The translations under genes and the position numbers were made by a program. 12,041 nucleotides of DNA from RGIG3009 sp964389495. Lineage in GTDB: Bacteria > Bacillota > Clostridia > Oscillospirales > Acutalibacteraceae. The stretch lies in contig CAYMDU010000052.1 in the NCBI GenBank assembly GCA_964389495.1, positions 1-12,041 on the forward strand. The letters are read 5' to 3'. Below, piece after piece: positions 1 to 6,437 of the stretch (within the stretch, counting starts at the first letter, position 1; each line of letters begins with the position of its first letter). Under the pieces are notes generated by a model that did no database searches, was not told the origin of the DNA, and saw only the letters and a list, made by a program, of their open reading frames with translations.

Positions 1-1
1 T

Positions 2-697
2 GCCACCATCGTGGGCGCCGTCGAAGAAGGCCGCCGCATCTACGACAACATTCGCAAAGCCATTCAGTTTTTGCTGGCTTCCAACATGAGCGAAGTGCTT
101 TGCATTTTCGTGGCCACCCTGCTGGGCTTCACCATTCTGGAACCGGTTCACCTGCTCTGGATCAACCTCATCACCGACTGCTTCCCGGCACTGGCGCTGG
201 GCATGGAAAAGGCCGAATCCGATATCATGCGCCGTCGCCCGCGCGATGCCCGCTCCGGCATCTTTGCCGACGGCATGGGCGGCGATGTGCTCTACCAAGG
301 CGTGGCCGTGTCGGCCCTGGTGCTGTTTTCCTACTTTGTCGGTCACTTCATGGAAGCGGGCGTCTGGGCTGTCACCAACAGTGCCGACGGCATGACCATG
401 GCCTTCCTCACCATGTCCATGGCCGAAGTGTTCCACAGCCTGAACATGCGTTCGCAACGCGGCAGCCTGCTGTCCCTGCACACGCACAACCCGCTGCTCT
501 ATGCGGCCGCTTTCGGTTCGCTGATTGCCACCACCGTGGTGTGCGAAGTTCCGTTTTTGGCCTCGGCTTTCGGCTTCACCACCGTGAGCCCGGCGGAATA
601 CGCCGTGGCCATCGCCCTCGGTTTTTGCATCATTCCGTTGGTGGAAGCGGTCAAATTCATTCAGCGCCGTGTCGCCAAACGCCGCGCCGCGCACTAA
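2..697 (+). CDS. P-type Ca2+-transporting ATPase, C-terminal part (5' end outside window)
   Basis: This is the membrane C-terminal domain of a cation-pumping P-type ATPase, which uses ATP to export a cation, probably Ca2+, across the cytoplasmic membrane. The frame is open from base 2 and gives 231 residues before TAA at 695-697; the phosphorylation and nucleotide domains lie upstream of the window. The fragment begins with the hinge sequence TIVGAVEEGRRIYDN that precedes transmembrane helix 5. Helix 5 carries N28 and E31 of the fragment (SNMSEV), and helix 6 carries N55, T58 and D59 (NLITDCFPA). These match the Ca2+-ligand positions of SERCA/PMCA-type pumps. Helix 8 has the MAEVFHSLNMRS signature usual in bacterial Ca2+ pumps, with a Glu available as ligand. 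Mn2+ or mixed specificity cannot be excluded. A strong terminator follows immediately. The family is certain; the ion is inferred from the conserved ligands. Confidence 0.93.
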   Translation, partial: ATIVGAVEEGRRIYDNIRKAIQFLLASNMSEVLCIFVATLLGFTILEPVHLLWINLITDCFPALALGMEKAESDIMRRRPRDARSGIFADGMGGDVLYQGVAVSALVLFSYFVGHFMEAGVWAVTNSADGMTMAFLTMSMAEVFHSLNMRSQRGSLLSLHTHNPLLYAAAFGSLIATTVVCEVPFLASAFGFTTVSPAEYAVAIALGFCIIPLVEAVKFIQRRVAKRRAAH

Positions 698-710
698 TCC
701 CTGTCACGCC

Positions 711-745
711 AAAGGGCGGGTACCGGCCAAGGTACCCGCCCTTTT
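711..745 (+). terminator. Rho-independent terminator after the P-type ATPase gene
   Basis: A perfect 14-bp stem (711-724 with 731-744) encloses a 6-nt loop and runs into TTTT at 742-745, 13 nt after the ATPase stop. The opposite strand has only a short T run, so it should work best for the plus-strand gene. It touches the deoR stop codon (745-747) and may also help end that convergent transcript. Confidence 0.85.
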
Positions 746-1491
746 CACACGCTCACCCGTATCAACTGCGTTTGCGGATACACCGCCTGCAACGCCGAAA
801 AATCGTGGTCGCTGATCACACACGTCATCTCTCCGAAATCGCACAGTGTTTTGGCCGGCCGATGCTCGCACTTGTTGCTGTCGGCCAAAAACACCGATTG
901 TTGCGCGTTGGTCATCATCACCCGCCGCAAATCAAAATACACATCGCCGCAACTGATCACGCCGTCATCCGTCACCGATTCGGTGGAAAAAAAGAATTTG
1001 TCGGCGCGGTAGGTGCGCGCCATGTCCACCGTGTCGGTGCCGCCCGTCATGCTGGGGGCTTCCACAATGCGCCCGCCCAGGCAAATGCACTCCGTTCCGC
1101 GGTCACTCAAATAGTCAATCAGCGCCAAATTGTTGCTAATCACCGTCAGGTGCTGCTTGGCGGCCAAATACGGCCCCATGCATTGCGTGGTTGTCGATCC
1201 GTCAATAAACAGCACCTCGCCGTCTTGTACCAGCCGGGCCGCCTGCTTGGCAATCTGCTCTTTGGCGTGGTGCTGCTTGTGTTTGCGAAACTCCAACGGC
1301 ACATCCGGGTCTTTCACCAGCTCCACCCCGCCGTAACTGCGCTGCACCAGCCCCCGCTTTTGCAACAAATTCAAATCGCGGTTCACCGTGGCCGAACTGT
1401 ACCGCAACTGTTCCAGCAAATACGCCACCGTCACATACCGGTACTGTTCCAAAATGCGCATAATCTCATGTTGCCGTTCCTGCGGATACAC
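745..1491 (-). CDS. DeoR-family transcriptional regulator
   Basis: This is a 248-residue DNA-binding regulator. Residues about 2-57 form the DeoR winged helix-turn-helix: QERQHEIMRILEQ, then SSATVNRDLNLLQKRGLVQRSYGG, which matches the usual pattern of RDL, then L..G, then R.yGG. Residues about 75-235 form the DeoR effector domain, related to sugar-phosphate isomerases, with IDGSTTT (97-103), VISNN (117-121) and LGG (138-140). The motif near FFFSTESVTDDGVIS (167-181) is more divergent than in typical sugar regulators. I chose the GTG at 1491-1489 because GGGAGG lies 7 nt upstream; the open frame continues to 1686 but crosses the promoter. The length is normal for the family. DeoR proteins usually repress sugar or nucleoside catabolism and respond to a phosphorylated sugar. 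Here the divergent neighbour is a MATE exporter, the likeliest target together with the regulator itself; the effector is unknown. Confidence 0.9.
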   Translation of the reverse strand: MYPQERQHEIMRILEQYRYVTVAYLLEQLRYSSATVNRDLNLLQKRGLVQRSYGGVELVKDPDVPLEFRKHKQHHAKEQIAKQAARLVQDGEVLFIDGSTTTQCMGPYLAAKQHLTVISNNLALIDYLSDRGTECICLGGRIVEAPSMTGGTDTVDMARTYRADKFFFSTESVTDDGVISCGDVYFDLRRVMMTNAQQSVFLADSNKCEHRPAKTLCDFGEMTCVISDHDFSALQAVYPQTQLIRVSV

Positions 1492-1505
1492 ACGCACCCC
1501 TCCCG

Positions 1506-1523
1506 TGAGAAATGTTGAGAAAT
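1506..1523. repeat. 8-bp direct repeat, one helical turn apart, in the deoR leader
   Basis: TGAGAAAT occurs at 1506-1513 and again at 1516-1523, a 10-bp period that puts both copies on the same DNA face. It lies between the deoR promoter and its ribosome binding site. It is a candidate regulator-binding site, but that role is inferred only from position and spacing. Confidence 0.45.
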
Positions 1524-1543
1524 CGTCTTTATTTTGAACCCTC

Positions 1544-1572
1544 TTGCAACTTATTGAAAAGTTCGCTACTAT
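1544..1572 (+). promoter_or_regulatory. Possible promoter for the MATE gene
   Basis: TTGCAA (1544-1549), a 17-bp spacer and TACTAT (1567-1572) match the consensus at 4/6 in each box. The -10 overlaps the -10 of the minus-strand deoR promoter, so the two would compete for polymerase. It is the best plus-strand candidate in the gap, but weak. Confidence 0.35.
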
Positions 1573-1599
1573 TATACCGATACACAAAGTCGATGTCAA
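1571..1599 (-). promoter_or_regulatory. Perfect consensus sigma-A promoter for deoR
   Basis: Reading the minus strand, TTGACA (1599-1594) is followed by a 17-bp spacer and TATAAT (1576-1571), a 12/12 match to the housekeeping consensus. The start would be near 1564, leaving a leader of about 73 nt before the chosen GTG. The -35 box lies only 13 bp before the MATE start codon and abuts its ribosome binding site. Confidence 0.85.
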
Positions 1600-1612
1600 G
1601 CAGGAGGCCGTC

Positions 1613-2965
1613 ATGCGAGATCTCACCACAGGCAATCTGTCCAAAACCTTTTTGCGCTTTGCCATACCCACCATTTTGGCGGGCATTTTGGGGCAGGCCT
1701 ATGCCCTCATCAATTCCGTCATCATCGGCAAATTGCTGGGCACACAGGCACTGGCCGCCCTGGAAGCCACCAGCGGGTTTCTGTCCCTCATCAATTCGCT
1801 GTTTTGGGGCTACGGCGTCGGCTGTGGCATCTATGTGGCCAAGCTGTTCAGTTCGGGCGATTTTCTCAAACTGCGCAACACCATTTTGGCCACCCTCATC
1901 ACCGAAAGCATCGCCGCCGCCGTGTTGGGCGCATTGCTCATCGCTTTTCACCGCCCCCTGCTCACCCTGCTCCAAGTCGACCCGCTCATCTACACCGAAG
2001 CAGCGCAGTATTTCTGCATCATTGTGGGCGGGCTGGTGCTGCAAAACTTTGCCTGGCTGGGTGTCTATCTGGTCAACGCACTGGGCATCGCCTCGTTTCC
2101 GCTGTACATGTCAGTCATCTCCTGCGTGATCAACATCACCGGCAATTTGGTGGCGGTGCTGGTGCTGCACACCGGTGTTGCCGGCGCTGCGGTATCCACT
2201 CTGCTGGCCGCCGCCGTGGTAGCCGTGTGCTATGTGGTGAAGTTCATTCATATTTTCCGCGAATTGCACGCCACCGGCCCGTTCCATCTGCACGGCTATT
2301 TCCGCGGTGCCTCCCCCTATGCTTTTCCCTCCATGCTGCAACAATGCATGATCTACGCCGCCAGCGCCGCCGTGTCACCGCTGGTCAATGTGGCCGGCTT
2401 TGCCGCCACCGCCGCCTACGGAGTCACCCGCAAATATGTGGATTTGGTGGCCTCACTCTACCAAAACTCCACCAAAGTCATGGCCAATTTCACCTCGCAA
2501 TGCACCGGCAACGGCGAATACAGCCGCATCCGTCAGGGCGTGTGGGTCACCCTGCGCCAATCCACCCTGTTTGTGTTGCCGTTGCTGCTGGTTTGCGCAC
2601 TGTTCCCCCAAACCATGTGCAGTTTCTTTTTCAACGCCCAAACGCCGGCCGAAAGCTATGCCATCGCCGTTCCGTTTTTGCGTTTCTTCCTGCCGCTGAT
2701 TTTGTTCAACCTGGTAAACAACCTGTTCCACGCCCTGCTCAAAGGCGTGCGCTCCACCCGCTTGCTCATGCTCTCCTCGCTGATTGGCTGTGTGGTCTAC
2801 ATCGCCGCCAGCCATCTCCTCAGCCCCTGGCTGGGCATCTACGGCGTCTACACCGGCCTGGCCGCCTCCTGGGTGGCCGAAGCCGTGTTTGCCATGGTCA
2901 TTTACCGCAGCGGCCGTTGGCAACCGCCCGAAATGAAACGCGCCCTGCAATCGTCCGCCTCCTAA
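1613..2965 (+). CDS. MATE family efflux transporter
   Basis: This 450-residue polytopic membrane protein has the length and hydrophobic pattern of a multidrug and toxic-compound extrusion transporter, with about twelve helices in two homologous halves. MATE proteins expel organic cations, drugs or metabolites using a Na+ or H+ gradient. It opens with the typical amphipathic start followed by KTFLRFAIPTILAGILGQAYALINSVIIGKLLGTQALAA (family pattern: P in helix 1, then a variant of the 'vd..~iG~lG..alAA' stretch). The ATG at 1613 is chosen because AGGAGG lies 6 nt upstream; an in-frame ATG at 1544 would lie in the promoter region and lacks a good site. The gene is divergent from deoR and is followed by a convergent terminator, so it is probably transcribed alone. 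The substrate cannot be read from sequence. MATE is far likelier than the related polysaccharide exporters because no glycan genes flank it directly. Confidence 0.9.
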   Translation: MRDLTTGNLSKTFLRFAIPTILAGILGQAYALINSVIIGKLLGTQALAALEATSGFLSLINSLFWGYGVGCGIYVAKLFSSGDFLKLRNTILATLITESIAAAVLGALLIAFHRPLLTLLQVDPLIYTEAAQYFCIIVGGLVLQNFAWLGVYLVNALGIASFPLYMSVISCVINITGNLVAVLVLHTGVAGAAVSTLLAAAVVAVCYVVKFIHIFRELHATGPFHLHGYFRGASPYAFPSMLQQCMIYAASAAVSPLVNVAGFAATAAYGVTRKYVDLVASLYQNSTKVMANFTSQCTGNGEYSRIRQGVWVTLRQSTLFVLPLLLVCALFPQTMCSFFFNAQTPAESYAIAVPFLRFFLPLILFNLVNNLFHALLKGVRSTRLLMLSSLIGCVVYIAASHLLSPWLGIYGVYTGLAASWVAEAVFAMVIYRSGRWQPPEMKRALQSSAS

Positions 2966-2982
2966 ACCACTCACCGTCGAAA

Positions 2983-3010
2983 AACGCCCTCCGCACACGC
3001 GGAGGGCGTT
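2983..3010. terminator. Convergent (bidirectional) terminator between MATE and gtrA-like genes
   Basis: A perfect 12-bp GC-rich stem (2983-2994 with 2999-3010) has an ACAC loop. It lies 17 nt after the MATE stop and 11 nt after the minus-strand gtrA-like stop. On the minus strand the stem ends in TTTT (complement of 2981-2984), the better termination signal. On the plus strand it is followed by TTCTCTGTTTTG. It marks the end of the long minus-strand operon. Confidence 0.85.
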
Positions 3011-3021
3011 CTCTGTTTTGT

Positions 3022-3525
3022 TCACTTGTCTGTCTGTTCGGGGGCCGATGGCACGGATGTTCTGCCGCGCTTGCGAAACACAAACCACTTGCTCACGACA
3101 TAATTCAGCACCAGCACCACCACCTGACCCGCAATTTTCACCGGCAGTTCCGGCCGGCAAAGCCAGGTAACCAGCACCAGCAACCACAGTTCTTCCACCG
3201 CAAAGGTGGCCAGGCGCCCGCCGTAGAACCGCAGCAGTTGCCACACAAACGGCCCGGTGCCGGATTCGGCAGCCCGAAACACCCACACGCGGTTGGTCAC
3301 AAACGCAAACAGCACCGCCAGCAGCCACGACGCCGTGTTGGCCAGGTGCTCATTCCACCCCAACACACTGCCGGCCACCCAAAACGAGCCAATGCTCACC
3401 GCCGTGGTCAATCCGCCGAACAGCAAATACAACAGCCCCTCGCGGTGCCGTTGCCAAAACGGCTGAATCGGTTGCAGCACACGAAGGGAAAACAACCGGT
3501 CAAAGCAATCCCTGCCAGGCAACAT
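3022..3525 (-). CDS. GtrA-family membrane protein (putative lipid-linked sugar flippase)
   Basis: The 167-residue product has four predicted membrane helices (about 31-50, 62-81, 103-122 and 128-146) and the GtrA family hallmarks. These are LLYLLFGGLTTAVSIGSF in helix 1, FAFVTNRVWVF at the end of helix 2, and NYVVSKWFVFRKR at the end of helix 4. Family members are thought to help move polyprenyl-phosphate-linked sugars across the membrane for glycan decoration. The start at 3525 has GGGAGGG about 5 nt upstream. It is the last gene of the operon, 17 nt after the ECF S-component gene. A GtrB-like glycosyltransferase lies three genes upstream in the same operon, so the usual GtrA/GtrB pair is present but split. 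The N-terminal 28 residues are polar and basic, and the C-terminal tail is short and charged. The family call is firm; the transported sugar is unknown. Confidence 0.88.
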   Translation of the reverse strand: MLPGRDCFDRLFSLRVLQPIQPFWQRHREGLLYLLFGGLTTAVSIGSFWVAGSVLGWNEHLANTASWLLAVLFAFVTNRVWVFRAAESGTGPFVWQLLRFYGGRLATFAVEELWLLVLVTWLCRPELPVKIAGQVVVLVLNYVVSKWFVFRKRGRTSVPSAPEQTDK

Positions 3526-3542
3526 CCGACCCTCCCCGTTTT

Positions 3543-4133
3543 TTACATCACGCGGCGAACCGCCGAAACAATCCGCTCAATCACCGGCGCCAGTATCACA
3601 TTCAGCGCCAACTCCACCAGGAAGTTCACGCCCACCAGCCCCACAAAAATATAATACACCATGTCGGCGCCCGCCGCCCACGCCACCAGCGTGTCGCGGA
3701 ACAGGAACAGCAACGACAAAATAAACAGGCCGGTATTCACCACCGGCACCGTCACAGCCGACAAAAACACACCCAGCACCGGCCGCTTGCACCCACGGCA
3801 CAGCTTCGCCACCGCCGCACCGGCCGCACCGGCCGCCGCGCCTTTGCCCAGGCACACCAGCGCCGTGAGCATCGGGCTGGCGTTCCACAGCACAGCACCG
3901 CCTTTGTCCCAGCCGGCCGCGCAGCAAATCAACACCACCGCGCCGAAAACCAAACCGAGAACAGCGCCGGATTCCACACCCAGCAGGACACCGCCCACCA
4001 CAATGGGAATGAGCACCAGCGACAAATTAAACGGAATCATGCCGCTCAGCGCATAACTCATCAGTTGCAGCACCACAATCAATGCCGCCAAAAGGGACAG
4101 TTGCGTTAATCGAAGATTTTTTGGGGATGCCAT
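3543..4133 (-). CDS. ECF transporter S component, probable pantothenate specificity
   Basis: This is a 196-residue, very hydrophobic protein with about six membrane helices, the size of the substrate-binding (S) subunit of an energy-coupling factor vitamin transporter. Family-like features are GMIPFNLSLVLIPIVVGGVLLGVESGAVLGLVFG (31-64) and a late VPVVNTGLFILSLLFLFRDT stretch (129-148). S subunits bind one vitamin and need a shared EcfA/EcfA'/EcfT module, which is not in this window. The ATG at 4133 has AAGGAG 7 nt upstream and is preferred over an extended start at 4175. The gene directly upstream encodes type III pantothenate kinase, so pantothenate is the most likely substrate (PanT-like); this is inference from context plus resemblance. 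The 81-bp gap to coaX is the largest in the operon and contains an AT-rich TATAAA-like stretch near 4181-4186, but no convincing -35 box. Confidence 0.82.
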   Translation of the reverse strand: MASPKNLRLTQLSLLAALIVVLQLMSYALSGMIPFNLSLVLIPIVVGGVLLGVESGAVLGLVFGAVVLICCAAGWDKGGAVLWNASPMLTALVCLGKGAAAGAAGAAVAKLCRGCKRPVLGVFLSAVTVPVVNTGLFILSLLFLFRDTLVAWAAGADMVYYIFVGLVGVNFLVELALNVILAPVIERIVSAVRRVM

Positions 4134-4214
4134 AAACTCACTCCTTGCTGCTGCTCCCTTGGGGATGCAGCGCATTTCAATTTATAACAACCAAACCCGC
4201 CGGGACCGGTGCCG

Positions 4215-4982
4215 TCAGGGTCGGTTCTTATCGTAAATCAGGCGCAGCCCGTCCAGCAACAGGCGGTCGTCGTAAATCGCCCGGCGGCGGCACGCGGCGG
4301 CAATCTCCCGCCCCAGCCCGCCGGTCACAATCACCGTGGCCGATTCGCCCAGTTCGTCTTCAATGCGATCGCTCATGCCGTCCAGCATGGCCGCCGTGCC
4401 AAACACCGCACCCGACCGCAGCGAATCGCCGGTATTGGTGCCAATCGTGCGGGCCGGCGCTTTAATGTGCACCCGCTGCAACAGCGAAGCATGGCTGATC
4501 AGCGAATCCAGCGAAGTGGCCACACCGGCCATAATCGCGCCGCCGCGAAACGCTCCGGCACTGTCAACGGCCGACACGGTGGTGGCGGTGCCGAAATCCC
4601 ACACAATACACGGTGCCCCGTATTTGTTCACCGCGGCCACGGCCCCCACCAACAGGTCGGCCCCCAGCTGCGCGGGATTGTCAATGCGAATGTTCATGCC
4701 GGTTTTCACACCGGGGCCCACAATCAACGGCTCAATACCGATAATGCGCCGCACCGCCGCGCACAGCACCGTGTCCAGCCCCGGAACCACCGAACTGAGA
4801 ATGGCACCGTGAATAGCCTGCGGATCCACTTCATACACACGCAACACCGACAGCAGCTCCACGGCATACTGGTCGCCGGTGCGTGCCCGGTCGGTTGCCA
4901 GGCGACATTCGCACACCAGCTCCTCATCGCGGAACACGCCCACGGTGATGTTGGTGTTTCCCAAATCAAGTGTCAGCAGCAC
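4215..4982 (-). CDS. coaX: Type III pantothenate kinase
   Basis: This 255-residue enzyme phosphorylates pantothenate with ATP, the first step of coenzyme A synthesis in the cytoplasm. It has the ASKHA-fold signatures of CoaX: an N-terminal phosphate loop DLGNTN (6-11), GPGVKTGMNIRIDNPAQLGADLLVGAVAA (89-117), the second phosphate motif DFGTATT (129-135), GGAIMAGVATSLDSL (147-161), TGDSLRSGAVFG (184-195) and TGGL (220-223). In GGAIMAG an Ala stands where many homologues have Pro. I chose the GTG at 4982-4980 because GGAGGAG lies 7 nt upstream and the protein then begins MLLTLDLGNTN, the family's usual start. The first 17 bases overlap the end of the gtrB-like gene, which suggests translational coupling. 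The next gene downstream is an ECF S component, so uptake and trapping of pantothenate may be co-expressed. Confidence 0.94.
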   Translation of the reverse strand: MLLTLDLGNTNITVGVFRDEELVCECRLATDRARTGDQYAVELLSVLRVYEVDPQAIHGAILSSVVPGLDTVLCAAVRRIIGIEPLIVGPGVKTGMNIRIDNPAQLGADLLVGAVAAVNKYGAPCIVWDFGTATTVSAVDSAGAFRGGAIMAGVATSLDSLISHASLLQRVHIKAPARTIGTNTGDSLRSGAVFGTAAMLDGMSDRIEDELGESATVIVTGGLGREIAAACRRRAIYDDRLLLDGLRLIYDKNRP

Positions 4983-5910
4983 GGGCAATCTCCTCCTCTG
5001 TACGGTGTGCAATCAAATAGCGAGGCCGATTTTTCACCTCGTCGTAAATGCGGGCAATGTAGTGCCCGATAATTCCCAAACTCACCATAATGGCGCCGCC
5101 GATCAGCAGCAACAGCAAAATCACCGTGGTGAACCCTTCCACCGCGTTGCCGGTAAAAAAGCGCACCAGGGTTTGCACGCCCAAAATCAGCGTACACGCC
5201 AGCAGCACGCCGCCCATCACCGTCACCAATCGCAACGGCGCGGTGGTGAACGACGTCAAATTGTTCACGGCATACCGAAACAGCCCTTTCACCGACCATT
5301 TGGAACGGCCGTTGGCGCGTTCGGCAATTTCAAACTCCACGCTGGCGGTGCGATACCCCGCCCAAAACGACAACGCGCGGAAAAAGGTGTCGCGCTCGCT
5401 CAGGCTGTTCAGTGCCTCCACCACCTTGCGGTCCAGCAACTTAAAATCCGAAGACGATTGCATATCAATCCCCACGGCATTGCCGATCAGGCGGTAGAAC
5501 AGGCGGGCCAACGCCCCGTGCGACGCGCTTTCGTTCCCGCGGCTTTTCTTTTTGCCTTCCACCACTTCGTACCCCTGCTCCCACAGAGACACCATTTGCA
5601 CAATCACTTCCGGCGGAAACTGCATGTCGCAATCCGTCACCACGCAGGCATCACCCGCCGCTTCTTTCAAACCGGCGAAAATCGCCGCTTCCTTGCCGAA
5701 ATTGCGGCTGAACGAAATGCCCCGCACCGCCGGATTGCGCCGGGCTTCCCGGCAAATGCAGGCATAGGTGGTGTCTTGCGAACCGTCGTCCACAAAAATC
5801 AATTCATAGCGAATACCGGCCCCGTCCAGCACCGTGGCCAGGCGTTCGGCCGCAAACGCCACATTCTTTTCTTCGTTATACGCCGGAACCACCACCGACA
5901 GCAAGCTCAT
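4966..5910 (-). CDS. GT2 glycosyltransferase, GtrB/DPM1-like, membrane-anchored
   Basis: The 314-residue protein probably transfers a sugar from a nucleotide donor to polyprenyl phosphate at the inner membrane face. The GT-A catalytic domain (about 1-210) shows SVVVPAYNEEKNV (5-17), FVDDGSQD (39-46), SRNFGKEAAIFAGL (68-81) and the metal-binding DXD as DCD (93-95) in TDCDMQFPPE. It also has GKKKSRGNES (119-128), SSDFKLLDRKV (153-163), ERDTFFRAL (172-180) and GRSKWSVKGL (201-210). Two C-terminal helices (about 228-248 and 262-285) anchor it, as in GtrB, YkcC and CsbB-type enzymes. The start at 5910 has AAAGGAG 8 nt upstream and lies 15 nt after smpB; the 3' end overlaps coaX by 17 nt. A GtrA-like protein is encoded two genes beyond coaX. 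The transferred sugar is unknown (glucose, GlcNAc or another). Confidence 0.92.
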   Translation of the reverse strand: MSLLSVVVPAYNEEKNVAFAAERLATVLDGAGIRYELIFVDDGSQDTTYACICREARRNPAVRGISFSRNFGKEAAIFAGLKEAAGDACVVTDCDMQFPPEVIVQMVSLWEQGYEVVEGKKKSRGNESASHGALARLFYRLIGNAVGIDMQSSSDFKLLDRKVVEALNSLSERDTFFRALSFWAGYRTASVEFEIAERANGRSKWSVKGLFRYAVNNLTSFTTAPLRLVTVMGGVLLACTLILGVQTLVRFFTGNAVEGFTTVILLLLLIGGAIMVSLGIIGHYIARIYDEVKNRPRYLIAHRTEEEIARAADT

Positions 5911-5925
5911 TCGCTCATCTCCTTT

Positions 5926-6399
5926 TCATCGGTACTCCTGCCGCAACGCCCGCTCCGCTTCGCGTTGCATATCGCGCTTGGCCGCGTCTTCCCGCTTGTC
6001 ATACAGTTTTTTGCCGCGGCACAGTCCCAACTGCACCTTCACGCGGGACCCCTTAAAATACAGCGACAGCGGAATCAATGTCAGCCCCTGCTGCTGTTTC
6101 AGCAACCCGTACAACCGCAAAATCTCACGGCGGTGCATCAGCAACCGTCGCGGGCGGCGCGGGTCGCGATTAAAGATATTGCCCTGCTCATACGGGCTGA
6201 TGTGCATGCCTTTCACAAACAGTTCGCCTTGCTCCACGGCGCACCACGCATCTTTCAAATTCACGCCGCCGCGACGCAACGACTTCACCTCGGTGCCGCA
6301 CAGCTCAATGCCGGCTTCCATGGATTCTTCCACAAAATAATCGTGAAACGCTTTTCGGTTTTCCGCAATGGTTTTCGTTGCCGCCCGCTCTTTCGCCAC
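5926..6399 (-). CDS. smpB: SsrA-binding protein SmpB
   Basis: The 157-residue SmpB binds tmRNA and works with it in trans-translation, which releases stalled ribosomes and tags the unfinished peptide. The family pattern is clear: ENRKAFHDYFVEE (13-25), GIELCGTEVKSLR (30-42), GMHISPYEQGN (64-74), DPRRPRRLLMHRREI (79-93), LIPLSLYFKGSRVKVQLGLCRGKKLYDKR (108-136) and a basic C-terminal tail (137-157) that occupies the mRNA channel. The GTG start at 6399 is supported by a GGGAGGAGGAG tract ending about 5 nt upstream. It sits between recR (38-nt gap) and the glycosyltransferase (15-nt gap). No ssrA gene is visible in this window, although it is often near smpB in other genomes. Length and motifs are normal. 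Confidence 0.97.
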   Translation of the reverse strand: MAKERAATKTIAENRKAFHDYFVEESMEAGIELCGTEVKSLRRGGVNLKDAWCAVEQGELFVKGMHISPYEQGNIFNRDPRRPRRLLMHRREILRLYGLLKQQQGLTLIPLSLYFKGSRVKVQLGLCRGKKLYDKREDAAKRDMQREAERALRQEYR

Positions 6400-6437
6400 A
6401 GCAGCTCCTCCTCCCTGTCGGCCGTCACCGGCGCACC

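Noticed and set aside
100..1518. Long plus-strand open frame of 472 codons across the ATPase end and deoR
   Set aside because: It runs out of frame through the ATPase and antisense to deoR, crosses a strong terminator, and its product is rich in His, Arg and Pro without any domain. It is a GC-bias shadow.
1492..1686. N-terminal extension of the DeoR frame by 65 codons
   Set aside because: It covers a perfect promoter and enters the MATE coding region. GTG at 1491 has an excellent ribosome binding site and gives the normal family length.
2453..3328. Minus-strand open frame of 291 codons
   Set aside because: It is antisense to MATE and overlaps gtrA-like in another frame. It is Gly/Gln-rich and crosses the terminator.
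1804..3654. Long plus-strand open frame of 616 codons
   Set aside because: It overlaps the MATE gene in another frame and the gtrA-like gene in antisense, and crosses the convergent terminator. Composition is His/Arg/Pro-rich, typical of a shadow.
4134..4214. Internal promoter or terminator between coaX and the ECF S-component gene
   Set aside because: A TATAAA-like box exists, but there is no -35 at suitable distance, and the GC-rich stretch gives no stable perfect hairpin followed by T residues.
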